From assembly GCF_020085105.1 (NCBI RefSeq), contig NC_058055.1, forward strand, positions 16,563,822 through 16,627,821: a DNA stretch of 64,000 nucleotides, given 5' to 3'. Source of the DNA: Siniperca chuatsi (taxonomy: Eukaryota > Chordata > Actinopteri > Centrarchiformes > Sinipercidae). Positions 1-12,600 of the stretch are shown here, one piece after another. Every line of letters starts with the position of its first letter. Within the stretch, counting starts at the first letter, position 1. The notes under the pieces were generated by a model. That model was not told the origin of the DNA and did not search any database. It saw only the letters and a program-made list of their open reading frames with translations. The position numbers and the translations under genes were made by a program.

Positions 1-757
1 CAACTCTGAGAGCTTAAGTGCAAGTCCCTATCTTGCCTCCGTCAGGGTGGTGTCTGAGGTTTTTTCCGTTTCTTGATACACAGTCCATCAATTAGTCATG
101 TGAAAATTACCATAAATACAAAATAGTATTACCATCATCTTGCGAGAATAATTTCTGTGAAATACAATACTTACTCGAAATAGATTAAAAACATTAATTA
201 TACAGGACCATAAATACACAAAACATCATCATTACAGCCAACTTTTCAACATATTCTTTACAAAATAGCATATTCATCTGAAGCCATCAATGGGTAAAAC
301 CCTTAAATTTTTATTTTTCTATGGAAAAATGCCAAATGCTGATTAATACTCTTTCAACCTAATTTTTCAAACAAGTGTTTCAAAGCACAGTATATTCAGA
401 TTCCAGTTTTTCATGCTTGAGGTGCCACTTTAGAAATCCAAAATGCCTCCCTCTTAAGGAAAAACTCTAAATCTAAATCCCTCTCTTTAACAAAAACACC
501 TTCTCAATTCCTACATATTTAAGGAAGAGTGGATGTTTTATTCCCATGAAGTGTGCTGCAACTGTATAAATCTTGTTAACATCATATAGAACTTTTATGT
601 TCTGCTATTCTTTGTTTGAGTTCTCTTTTTTTTCCTTACGTATTATTTTCTGCATGGACACAAATAAACTGCACCCGATGTGTTGTATGAAATCACTCCT
701 CTCACTTGAATTCTTTTACCTACATGAGGCTGAAACAAATAGATTATCACGCTAACA
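1..757. other. Presumed intron of unc119, no gene seen
   Basis: AT-rich sequence with no coding exon I can support. Because the last coding exon of unc119 starts at 2118 with a split codon, this stretch is most simply an upstream unc119 intron. Short open frames here have no recognisable domain. Confidence 0.45.
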
Positions 758-858
758 TAGTGTTTCCCAACCCTTTTTGCTTGTAACCCCTTAAATTTAA
801 GCACTGTCCACTTGCGACCCTTTATCACAGGTTATAGGCTATGCTGAATTATGAATGG

Positions 859-1210
859 TAGGGCTGCAACTAACAATTATTTTTTTATTATTGATTAATC
901 TGTTGATCACTTTTATGATTAACTGGTCTTTAAAATGTCATGAAATAGTGAAAAATGCCCATCACAGTATTCCAGAGCCAGAGGTGACCTTTTCAAATTG
1001 CTTGTTTTGGCTGAATAACAGTTCAAGATATTCACATTACAAATATATAAAACAAAGAAGAGCATCAAATTGTCACATTTGAGAAGCTGGAACCAGAGAA
1101 TATTTGATATTTTTGCTTCATACTCACTTGAAATGAATACTTGACTATGAAAATATTTGTCGATTAGTTTTCTGTTGTTTGAGTAATCAATTAATTGAAT
1201 GCATGCTATG
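859..1210 (+). mobile_element. hAT-like MITE of the GGGCTGCAACTAA family (old copy)
   Basis: Begins TAGGGCTGCAACTAACAATT and has the ATTAATC-rich internal sequence common to this fish repeat. The right end is decayed (around ATTAGTTTTCTG...AATCAATTAATTG). Better preserved relatives are at 35659-36314, 36700-37036, 37640-37858 and 51577-51902. It is nested in the larger hAT-like element. Confidence 0.55.
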
Positions 1211-1296
1211 CCTGCTTATTAGCACTAAATACAAAATAGGTATGAGGCTGATGGGAATGCCTTTAGTCTTGAAAGTATCTGGTGCCAGATGAAACG

Positions 1297-2012
1297 TTAA
1301 AGGTGCTATAGATAACATTGATCACATCCAGCCACTAGATGACGCACTCCCCCCTCCGCCATTTCTTTCCACTGGTTGCCAGTTCGTTGCACAACCTGCA
1401 TGTTTCATGGTCGAGTGGAGTGAGACTCAGACTCAGTCATATCAAGTGATGAATCTTTCGTGATAAGAGTAATGAATTCATTTTGCAACATATAGCTATA
1501 CATTAGCTCTAGATTAGATTACTTTGTGTGGTGGCGTTTAATTGTTGTGTCGAAAAAGGACTGCCCCCGACATGAACGTATTTACTGTACATTAAACATA
1601 CTGCCCTGATGATGATATAACATCTTACTAATAATTGCAGTCTTATTTCGACTGGTAGTCCTTTTTCGGCACAACAGTAATCTTAGGATATGGCTAGCTA
1701 GTTTTAGGTAACCCTTTCCCCCCATCATTTAATAATTATAGGGGCCCTATATTGCAACACTTACCATAAAATGACATTTCAATCAACCTTACACTATAAG
1801 ACCTTTGGCAAATATTTACATTTTAATCAAATAAAAGAGTACAGTACATTGTAGGGATGCTATTAAAACCCACAGCGCTCAACATTAGACAGAAAGCTAC
1901 AGTAAAAGTTGACGTTAGCTAGCGTTAGTGTTAGCGTAGTGTTGACCTAACATTAGTCGAAGTTTTCTTGCTGAAAACAAATCGCATAGCAGATTATAAT
2001 ATATCCCTTTAA
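1297..2012 (+). mobile_element. TTAA-flanked MITE (piggyBac-like), copy A
   Basis: Starts TTAAAGGTGCTATAGATAAC and ends in CCCTTTAA, so both ends carry TTAA as expected for piggyBac-type insertion. Most of it is repeated in inverse orientation at about 18200-18775, including the GCCACTAGATGACGCACTCC segment. It contains a further small palindromic insertion (about 1540-1676) absent from the other copy. No coding capacity. The superfamily is inferred from the target site only. Confidence 0.55.
1540..1676. mobile_element. Small palindromic MITE nested in copy A
   Basis: The left arm GTTGTGTCGAAAAAGGACTG and the right arm (its reverse complement reads GTTGTGCCGAAAAAGGACTA) are near-perfect inverted repeats around about 90 bp. 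The homologous inverted repeat copy near 18530 lacks the segment, so it marks a filled versus empty site within one window. Confidence 0.6.
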
Positions 2013-2117
2013 TCATCTTGGGACCCCTCAGATTTATCTTGGCACCCCTTGGGGTTCCGACCCCTAGGTTGGGAACCAGTGCTCTAACAGCAGTCATGTT
2101 TTTGTGTCTGCTCACAG

Positions 2118-2230
2118 TCAGAGAGATGGTCCTGCACCCGTATGAGACGCAGTCCGACAGCTTCTACTTTGTGGACAATAAGCTGGTGATGCACAACAAG
2201 GCGGATTACTCGTACAACGGTGGGACGTAG
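2118..2230 (+). CDS. unc119: unc119, last coding exon (partial gene)
   Basis: This is the C-terminal exon of UNC119, a beta-sandwich chaperone that binds N-myristoylated cargo (for example transducin alpha) and delivers it to cilia and photoreceptor outer segments. The acceptor CTGCTCACAG ends at 2117. The exon opens with the last two bases of a split codon and encodes [20 protein letters not shown], then [16 protein letters not shown] and a TAG stop at 2228-2230. Human UNC119 ends very similarly ([20 protein letters not shown]...). Length (113 bp) and phase (2+111) fit. Upstream exons are outside the window or beyond its left edge. I cannot say whether this is the a or b teleost paralogue. 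Convergent with slc13a2, as in human apart from the missing foxn1. Confidence 0.85.
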
Positions 2231-4290
2231 AGACGACACATCGTCACAAGAGACAGGTGGACGGACCTGAGGGACGATCAGATTACACTGGTGGGGTTAA
2301 GATCCTGTCATTCCAGTAGTCTCCCTCTCCATCTCTGTATTTCTTTCTCTCTCTCTCTATCTCTCTCTCTCTCTCTCTCTATCTCTTTCTCCCGCTGAGA
2401 GAATGCCACCCAGAAAACGCCCTTACAGATGTGTCAGCTGCAATCTGTGTGTGTGTGTGTGTCTGTGTGTGTAAGCATGCATAAGTTTGTCAAAGCTTAA
2501 AAACAAAACACACATGGACACACAGTTCACATCTTGGTGTGGCGTCGCCGTAACAAAGTGTGTTTGTAACATGATAAACCAGCAAGTAAGCAACTTTTTA
2601 GGAAATATCAGATGGTTTTCGCTCTCTAGCCACGTCATTAAATGAAAATAGAAAAATAACTCTGTGTCTTCAAATATTGATAGAAATTATTTTTTTCATT
2701 CCTGTACATGTTAGGGTTTAGGAACAAATCTTGCATCTAAAAACGTGTGTTTTTAGGGCTTAAATAATTAATAATAATTAATTAATGATAATTTCTCAGA
2801 TTAAGTGAGCATGTGTGTGTACACTTGCTTTTTGGAGTGTGTGCGTGTGTGTTTCTGTACTTTGTATGATTGTCTTTGTCTGCGTATCTGTAAGTATGTC
2901 AGTTTGAAGCATGATTACTGGTCTGGTAAAAATATATATTAATTTAAATGTCAATAATGTGGTCATCTGGTTTGCAAAGGTCAAATAGATTTCCAGTTAG
3001 TCATTTTGAATTTATCAGACCTATTTTCTGTTTCCTTACTCCTTTGTTCCTTATTTATTTCTGGAACCATGTTTGTTGTCTTTGCTCAAAGCACAACATC
3101 TCTACAGAGCCAACAATTAGAAAACTTGTAAAGGTGAGCTGATCTGATATGACCATAAACACGCTTTGTCATCTGCGAACCAATGTTGCTTTGTTTAGGT
3201 GATAAAGAAGTTGTTAAAAACTTTAAGTTGTACCTACCATATGTGTCCAAGTTAAAGTTTTGCAGTTTGTAAACTCTTCATAAGAGAAGAAAAAGAAAAC
3301 TTGGATTTGTAAATGTTGATATTTTTCATTCAGAAGATTTGGGAATGTAGCAGAAGTCGTTTTAAGAACAAATCACCCTTAAATCTCATATATTTCTTTG
3401 TTTGTGTGTAATCTAATGTTTCTGTGGCAGTCCTTCTAATATATGTCCATTTTGTCATTCGTTGTGTTGTTTCTCTGTTTCCTGATGTTTTCACACATTC
3501 CAGTGACTTAGGACCTGAATGTGTTGATCTCTTGTTATTTGAGGGCATTTATTACACAGATCACACAGAGAATCTGTAACTGAACTGACTTGGGATGCCT
3601 CTAAACTGTAATATGCACACTTAGCTTTCTCTGTCTGTGCTGAGACACAACCTGACTCAAATAGTACCCAAATAGTTCTCTTTTTTTCCAGCATATCTGT
3701 ACATACTGTCTGATTTAATGCACTTGAAAGTCAGTTTAGTTTCTGTGTTTGGTGACTTTAGTGCTTCTACTTAAATTGCGGTAAACGCCACCCGTCTGAT
3801 ACAGCAAGTGTGTTTGAACAAATGCTGCAAATACTAGTTGAGCCAGGTCTGTGAAGAACTGCAGCCAGCTGAAAGGAAATTACTTGACTGCACCTGTTGT
3901 GTGTTCAGATCAACACAAGAAAAGGGTGGAAATTTATTCAGATTGTCAGAAGTGATTAAAATCTGGGTGACTTTGTTTTTTTTTGGGCCTGCACAAGTTG
4001 TTGATTTGTAAGTTACAGGGAATAAAGGGTGAGAGGCAAAATAGCAAATGTGCTAAAAGTAGTGAAATGGACAGAAGGGGACTCAGATTGGACTCTGTTA
4101 ATTGGAAATAAAACAGATTGACTTGAATGTTATGTCAAAAATGTAACACAGATATGTAGAACAGATTTATTTATGACCAATTGTGACTCGTGTACAAATT
4201 ATTTTGAACTGATGTACATTTTTTGACAATTCAAATGTTGGTGCGACTGAACAAAAGTAAAATAAATAAAGACTTATGGGACATTTTGAA
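2231..4290 (+). other. unc119: unc119 3'UTR (probable extent)
   Basis: No coding signal follows the stop. The stretch holds a CT-rich run (about 2339-2393), TG repeats (about 2447-2472 and 2814-2852) and several AATAAA signals. The overlapping pair at 4261-4270 is the last before the opposing slc13a2 3' end, so a UTR of about 2 kb is possible. The extent is inferred and an earlier poly(A) site could be used. Confidence 0.4.
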
Positions 4291-4354
4291 ATATCACAGT
4301 GTCTTGACTGTTAATATTGTGGGTGTCAAGCCAATGAAAGAGAGAGCATACACT

Positions 4355-6605
4355 TGTTCACATGATGATGCTTTATTTTCAGAATACAAACAGTTGCAAT
4401 GAGCGGGAAACACATTACTCTGCTAGGACGTTCTGTCTCTCTCCTACATTTTCAGTTTATTACATTCACCTGTAATAACCACTATAGAGACTGACCCTGA
4501 TCGTATCCTGTTGGCAGCCTCTTATCTCAAAGTTATCCTTCAACCAACTTTTTCATCTGTACTCACTTTACACAATAATAGTAACACCTTCCTGCTACTA
4601 ATTTGTGCGCTTTACCTTCCTCAATGCAAAGGATGTTTTTCAGTGTCACCTGCATTTTGCGTACATGTCCACCTAATTACTTGAGTGGATCTGTTAAAGG
4701 AATAGTTTGCCATTTTGGGAAATACGTTTGCTTTCTTGCCGAGAGTTAGATGAGAAGATTGATACCACTCCGATGTCTGTCCGTTCAGTGTGAAGCTGGC
4801 GCTAGGAGATGGCTAGCTTAGCTTAGCATACTATACTGGAAAAACGAGAACACAGATAGGCTGGCACTGTCTGAAGGTAAAAGAAACTATCATCTCTAAT
4901 GCTCACGAATTAATAAATTGTATCTTCTTTGTTTAATCCATGCAAAAACCAAAGTGTAAAATGTCAAGTTTTGGTTTTACGGGGGGCTATGTGGCTTGGG
5001 CACTCCAGGAAGTCACTGCACCCGGTCAAGAAATAATCCGGTACATAACATTTTCACACTTCTGTTTTTGTACAGATTAAACAAACAAGAACAAGATATA
5101 AACTGTTAATTTGTGAGTAGGTAGGCATTCTTCGTTTGTTTTTTTTTTAGCTTAGGAAAGAGCTAGGCTAGCCATTTCCCCTTGTTTCCAATCTTTATGC
5201 TAAGCTAAGCTATAGCCAGAAGCTGCTGGCTGTGGTTTCACATTTACCGTACAATTTTAGGAGTGGTATCGATCTTCTCTCAGCAAAAAAAAATGAATAA
5301 GTATATTTCCCAAATTCCTATTCCTTTAATAACTTCCGCCTTCCTTCATCTAAGGAGCGTATTTGCAATTTAAGATTAAAATGTTCCCTTGACGATATAC
5401 AGATAAAGTATGCCACTTTGACGTTTACAAATTACAAGATAAATATAAAGTCAATGCTTCTTCATGGTAAAAACAATGTGACAGAAACACTGATAAAAAA
5501 ATTAAATATGCAACAAAAAACAAAGATTTAAGGTCCAACAAAAGGACCACTGTAATAAGTTAAATTAACTGATACAATTAATTCAATTTCAGCTCATTTA
5601 CACATTGTCTGGAAACACAACATCACTCAGAATAATCACATTATTTTTGAATAATCACTCAAACACATAGTGCACTGCATCTTTAAATTATTTGTGAGTG
5701 ATAAATAGATGACATCACATTCAGGGAAATGTGTACAAGGAAATGGCCTCAGTCTTTTCTAATGGTCACTGGAATGACACGAGGAAGTACTGAACACTAA
5801 CAGGAGAGTCTGTCTAATAATAAAGCTAATAGTCTGATAGTGCTCAAGTTGAGCTCAGTTTTGGTTGTAAATCCAGTCCTGGTTTTACAACCAACAGGTT
5901 TGTTTATAATTAAAACATTGATTCAGATGTGGTAGTGCACCACTGCTGAGTGAAACTGGGTCTAAATGGTATTTTATTTTGGATCAGTTTCATCTTTAAA
6001 CTTTTATTTTCTTTCCCAAATTCACTGTAACCAACCTTTCATTTACTCCCCTTCTTTCTATAATAATAATCAAAGCTTCTGCTACAGCTCTTGAAATTCA
6101 AAGTGGCTTTCTCTTCGTTCCTTTAAAGGCCCTGTAAACCTTTTTTCTCAATCAGCTTCTTACTACTGATGGGATCCTACATGAACACACACATTTTCTT
6201 CCAAAGTTTAAACAGTTTATCTCACTCGAGAGATGTCAGTGCTCTTCTCGTTGGTTTGAAGTGGGCGGGACTCGGTAAGAAAAAGGTGATGTCACGTACT
6301 TCCATGTACCAATCAGGATTGAGCGACATTTGAATGAGAATCTGATGACAGTTGGTGGGTCGTTCCTGTCACTCTCAATTAAATCTGATCAAACTACCAC
6401 CACACAGTCCTGATGAAGCAGATTAGCTTAGTTTTTGACTGTTAAACTCTTAATAAATAATACAAAAATAATTTTTTGTTTTTTTACTTTGATTGTTGCT
6501 TATTTAGTCATGAATATATATTATAGAGAAATACGGATAATTTGAAGACGAGCTTTCGGGGGCTTTAAAATCCAATTCCCTTTCTCCATCTCCATCCTCC
6601 CTTAC
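4355..6605 (-). other. slc13a2: slc13a2 3'UTR (probable extent)
   Basis: Downstream of the slc13a2 stop (6606-6608) on the minus strand there is no further coding signal. A minus-strand AATAAA (plus TTTATT at 4372-4377) could end the transcript. That leaves the unc119 and slc13a2 transcripts tail to tail with under 100 bp between them. The UTR contains the TTAA-flanked MITE at 4694-5329. Confidence 0.35.
4694..5329. mobile_element. TTAA-flanked MITE, full-length copy
   Basis: Starts TTAAAGGAATAGTTTGCCAT and ends CTATTCCTTTAA: TTAA target sites flank terminal inverted repeats AGGAATAG / CTATTCCT. The interior carries the paired GCTAGCTTAGCTTAGCAT and ATGCTAAGCTAAGCTA motifs. Half copies occur at about 15436-15656 (right end) and from 17594 (left end). 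Non-autonomous, and piggyBac-like from the target site. Confidence 0.65.
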
Positions 6606-9600
6606 TCAAGGTTGGGTATGTGTAGTGTTGGCCCACTGAGGGAAGGTGCCCATGTCAAACATGGCGTATCCCCAGGTGTTGATGCCTATATTAATGGTCA
6701 AAATCCCAATGAGGTTCAGCATGAAGCCAGCTTTCACCTGGAGGAACAGATATCAGTATCCATAAGGAGTTAAGTTAAAAAACCAGGGTATTTGCAGGTC
6801 ATGAAAGGTCTTAAAAAGCAGTGAATTAAGTTATACACCTATAAACTTAAAGTGCAATTGTTGCGACAGTGGACTGTGTGCAGGAGGCTGTTCAATTCTT
6901 TTTTGTAGAGTTTCAGTCAGCACCATCGGACCTGTAGACCTTAGCTTTCACAACTACATCTCATAATGGGCAAGAGTCAATTTTAGCAAAAAACTTAAAT
7001 GAACCTAAATTAATTAATAATTTGCAATTGGTTAATCCATCCATCCATCCATTTTCTGATGCTTATCTGGGTCTAGGTCGCGTTAATTAAATTAATTATA
7101 TCATTAGAAATGTGATCCATGGATGGTGGGTAAATCCTATTCCTGCTTTGAGCACATATGTGATTAATCATGTGATCACTTTAGAGTGACTCTTACATTT
7201 TGCTGTAAGTAGGAGTAACTTGCTTGATAAATATGTCTTATTGCTCACACTTTTTTACTTCTAAGTAAGCTCTTTAGATATAAATACGGGCCCAGGAGTT
7301 CAAGAACACAGTGGCAACCACCATAACCCAATACTAAAGCCAATAAGAAAGGGCCTTAAAATGCAGCTGCTTTAGTGACTGCTGGCTCCAAATAACTCTG
7401 GTGTGTTGAAGGTTATGTGTTAAAAAGCTTCTCTCAAGAAACACAAAATCAGTGAAGAAGTTTGGGTCTCAATAGCTCATATCACTTCCACTGATGTGTG
7501 TCTTGTGGCTATTTTGGTAATTATTTTAGAGGACACTAACGCTTAAAGAGGGGCACTTTTGAGGGGGTGTGTTTGTTTGATTGATAGATGTCTGCCTGTC
7601 ACACTCATACTTGCTTTCTGGCTCATTCCACCACAGCCCACCATCTCATTACCCCAAAACGTTAGACTCAAAACATCTCTTAAAAAAACCTAGAAGTCTA
7701 GTCATCTGTCCTGCATCTATATTTTTCTACAGTCTGTGTAAAGGACACTCTCCCTCCTATCTCAACAAAGACACATCTTCTTTTAAACTAGATCCAAGAA
7801 TCATGGGAACAACCATATTTCATCTCTAAACCTTGCTCACATTATATTTGTAACATAGATTGCGTATTACGGACTGCATATGTGTGTGATTCTCACCATG
7901 TCCATGACTTTGAGGTTTCCAAACGAGAAGGCGATGGCGTTGGGTGGTGTCGCCACAGGCAGCATGAAGGCAAGAGAGGCAGCGATGGTGCAGGGCAGCA
8001 TCACATACAGCGGGTGTATCTTAATAGCTGTGGCCTAAGAAACACACCAACACAGCACAGTTAAATACATGGAGCCGCTGTGTGTTAATGCCGGTGTGTG
8101 TGTGCATGTGGACATCTGAGTTCTGTTTACCATTGAGCCCAGTATGGGCAGGAACAGGGTGGTAGTGGCTGTGTTACTGGAGCACTCAGTGAATGTCGCC
8201 ACCAGCAGGCAGAGCAGCAACGAGATGGCAAAGGGGGGAATTTTCTCCAGAGGTACCAAGCTCTCTCCTAACCACTTGGACAGACCTGACTCCTGTAAAC
8301 AAATATTTCAAGCAGAAATGTTGATCTTTTTGAGAAAGTCTTACTATTGTTATTTGCCATGATAGCTGTGTCGCTCTAGGGATGGCAATGTCTGTCGGTC
8401 GCTCCACCAATTTGATCCAGACTGAAATATTTCAATAACTATTGGATGGATTGCCATAAAATTTGGTACATACATTCATGTTCACTAGAGGATTCATTCT
8501 GCTGACCTTGATGATCCCATGACTCCTCATCTAGTGCCACCAGTGGATCACTTATCCACTGAAAAATCTCAACATCTCAACATCTACTTAATGGATTACT
8601 ACTTAATGCACAAAATTTGGTACAGACATTCACTTTGGAGATCACCTAACTTTTCCTCTCAGACATTTTCCTCTTCCTCATGAGGTTCACATTTGTGGCT
8701 TTAAGTGAAATGTCTCAACAACTATTTGATGGATTGCCATTTAATTTAAATTGTGTTTGTGTTTAGTTCTAATTAGCAAATGTTAGCATGCTAACTTGCT
8801 AAACTGAGATAGTGAACATGGTAAACATTATACTGCTTTAAGCATTATGATGTTAGCATTGTCATTGTGCGCATGTTAGCATGGTGATGTTAGCATTTAG
8901 CTCAAAGCACAGCTGTGTCTAAATAGGCTACAGCCTCACAGAGCTGCTAGCATGACTGCAGACTCTTGTTTCTCCTTCATTGAGATGGCAGAAAAACTGT
9001 GAGGGAACCAGGAAAAAGTTTGTTTTAGTGGGACTCACTCTCCACATTATTATTAATTTGGTAACATCTTTGATGCTACATAATTAATTCTATGAAGTTT
9101 CTGTACTGCATATCCCAGAAATCACTTATTAATAAAGCAGTGTGGGTGGTACTGTGAAATTTTATTTTATATTTTCTGTTGATTAAGTTTTTTGGTGGGC
9201 TTTTAACTACTATAGTTCCTTTCCTTTTAAACTACCTAGTATAAAAGTGACGCTCCAGTTTTCTGACCAACAGTCAAATACCCAAACTTACAGTGATATG
9301 AAACACATTATAACACAATAAATCCTTTCAGCACAATATAAAGGAGAACACAGTGTTCATGGCTGTTTACCTCACTGCCGGCAGCCAGAGCGAAGCCTCC
9401 TCCCAACAGCAGGATTATGTTCCAGGGCATTCGCTCGTGGACAACCTGCCAGTTCAGCAGAGTGGGAAGAGCCTTCACCATCTTACCTGTGAGACCCAGA
9501 TGAAGTGTGAAAATGAAACAGTAATTAGTTTGAAAGAGCAGTGTCATATCCGCTGGGTAATCATCACCCAATGCTCCACTGGGCTGAAATTTAGGTCACA

Positions 9601-12600
9601 CGAACGTCATTAAAGGCATTGTATTATCAGGGATTTTTTTCTCCTAAAATGTGATTAGTGGGGTTAAAATCAACATTTCACCTGCGTCATTGTAACCGTA
9701 GCCTCCACACTTGGGCAGCTGGGAGGGAATGACGAAGAAGAGCATCGACATTAAGATAGCAACAGTTCCATCTGACACAAACCTGAGGGACACAAGATAA
9801 CATTGTTCAACATATTGTTGTTTATTTAATGTTGCTGCTCTGTTTCCCAGTTTTGTCACAGTGCAAACATGTAGAAACTATTCATTGATGTAAAACTGCT
9901 AAATCATTTGTGTTGAAGAGATCAAATGATTTAACTGGAGGACCAGGATTTCTGCACAAGGAAAAAGAGAGAGAAGAATAAAATGGAGAGATCCAAGGGG
10001 AAAAAGTAAAAGGAAAGGAAGGATGCTGGGTCAATAAAACATCAGACTTTAACACAGGAGATCGCTGTTCCTTTCCCATTTCCTACTGACAATCAATGAT
10101 GGTTTCTTTTAACCATGATCGCAGTTCTTCCCGAACCATAACGAAGAAGTAATTTTTACCCAAACCACAATGTTTCCCAAACCTTAACAAAGTACAAATT
10201 AAAACCCAAACCATGATCATTCTCTAAATCCAACCAAGTCAACAATGGAGGTCAATGGCACAAAGTAATAAGTTATATCAGGCTTTGGCTACACAGACAA
10301 TACTTGTTAGTAGAATCAGTTCATTGTTGGTTTTTGGTCTATTTGTTGACAATAAGGAAAACATAGAACATGACCGCACTTCTCCTTTAAATTTATGGCA
10401 AAAAAAAAGTCAGGAAAGTGAAAGACTCACGCTCCGTCCTTATTGAAGAGCACTGTTGCCCAGCCGTCTATGAAGCCCGGCTCCCTGGTGAACCACAGGA
10501 TCACGAGCAGGACGAAGATGGTGAGCACCGCCACCTCAGCAAACTTCATGGGACCCAGCTTATTGTACTCCTGCTTCATCACCGCATACGCCTCCTTATC
10601 TCTGTCGGATTTCACGCCGCAGCCAAATGACTGCTTCAGGCTGAGGAGAAAATGCAAAGTGCAAAGATGCTGCAGATTCGTCAACCAATCAAGGATATGT
10701 TTGAAGATTTTCTAAGTGTGGACTAAGTTCAATGAACTGCAACTTTAAGGTAGAGAGAACCATGGATTTTCAGCATTTTTTCACGGTGGTGTCATTATAT
10801 GGAATACCAAGTTTGGACAGAGTTTCTCTATTGAAAATTGTTAGTTCATTACTAAAACAATGGCTTTCTTCACTGTTTCCTCAAATACTAAAAAGAAAAA
10901 CTGAGCCGTGTAATAAAAAGTCTTGAAAAGGTTTACTCCCTTAGGATAAAAGCTGTTTTCAAAACGAATGGTGTGTGCCTCGATGCTGCAAGATCGCTTA
11001 CCTGATAGCAGTAGTAAAAATAAATGGTAGCCTGGATTTGCTCCTGATAATGGCTTGTGCTCTTTTACTGCACTTTGTACCATACATCTCATCCAGCTTT
11101 TCCTAACTTTAACTGTCAGCACAATGGTAACAAAATGGTGCAAAATTAGTAAAGCTGGTATACTTATACTTAGCATATAATGAATCCCATCACAGATTAC
11201 TGGCTGCCTGTGTAACTGTAATTAGTTACATAATAGACCTTTATCATTGCAGATATTTGACTTGTCATCGTAAGAAACACACAGGTGTTATTAATAACAT
11301 TAAAAATGTCTCCCTTCTATTCAAGTCATGCACTACAGACACCTGACAAGTAAACTTACTGGACTGCACAATTACACTTTACATACACCAGTATGATTTT
11401 GTCTTTAATTTATCTATTTTTTTATCTATTGTTACTATTTTTATGATTGCTTTGTTTTTACTAACAACTGGCACTTTGGAGAACAGCATTTTGGGTTTTT
11501 TTATGTGTGCAAATACATGAAGGAATGACAATAAAGGAATCTTGAGCTGTGACAGGGGAGAAAACGAGACACAGGTGAAACTAATCAGGGCAGGGCAAAC
11601 AATCAAAACTGACGGGAAAAGCAAACAAAGACAGGAAGTAAAAATACACAAGACACATGAGGCAGAACACTTTCAAGATAAAACAGGAAATAACAAAACT
11701 AACCCCAAAACCACAACAAAATTTCTTATAAATCATATTTGCATGGCTAAACACCACATGGTGTAAGTGAGACTTTTTTTTTGTTGGCTAAATGAACATT
11801 TAAACATGATGATAAGTATGCTGAAAAACATCCATGTCTTCATTGCTCACGTCTGTGGCTGACTGTACTAGGCTGAAGTTGCCTTACTTGAATCCCAGGA
11901 ATATAAACTGAAGCCAGAGCCAGGTCAACACCAGCATGAGCACCATGTTGGGAAAAGCAAAGCCGAACCAGCTGGCAAAGTTGATCACATCACCATTGTC
12001 AGGGAAGAGCCTTCACAAAAGATAAGATGGAGAGGTGAGAGGAGGAAAGGGGGTACAAACACAATCAGCTGTTACTTATCTGGAATAATATTCTCCTGTG
12101 TTTATTAAAGCCTTACTCGTCGATTTGACCCTTAAGGATGAGGTTAGTAGTCGTGCCAGTGAGCGTGGCCGTGCCCCCGATGCTGGCAGAGTAACACACA
12201 CTCAGACTCATCCCTTTGGTCAAGAGCTCGTACTTCGCCTCCATTGCTTTTCTCCTGGACTCCTGCGGTGACTCTGGATTCCACTCATGTTCATCTGGAG
12301 CCCAAGACATTCAGTAAGTTAAAGTTATTTGACAGGTTACTGTCTAGAAAACCATAATCTCATCTATCTAACAGACATTTTTACTTACACACTCTGTCCT
12401 CCAGCTGAGACTTGGTGTCTGGCTGTTTCTCGCCTTTCATTTCCTCTTTAGTTTGTTTCATCTCGAGCTCAAATGCATGGTTGTCCTCGGCTGCAGCCTG
12501 GAAATCTCGTGCGTCCGCCTGGGCCTCTGTGTCTTTCAGCTGCTGCAGCACAGCCTGGGCGATGGGCAGCATCATGGCTGTGGAGGCCGTGTTGCTGATC

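Larger units (their letters stand above)
758..2081. mobile_element. hAT-like non-autonomous element, enlarged by nested insertions
   Basis: The left end reads TAGTGTTTCCCAACC (from 758) and the right end GGTTGGGAACCAGTG (to 2081), so the termini are imperfect inverted repeats (12 of 15). The flanking 8-mers CGCTAACA (750-757) and CTCTAACA (2082-2089) match at 7 of 8 positions, the 8-bp target duplication expected of hAT elements. No transposase frame is present. At least two other elements sit inside it (859-1210 and 1297-2012). The same arm (GACCCCTAGGTTGGGAACCA) recurs at 21225-21244 in vtn intron 1. Its right end lies 36 bp upstream of an unc119 exon. Confidence 0.7.
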
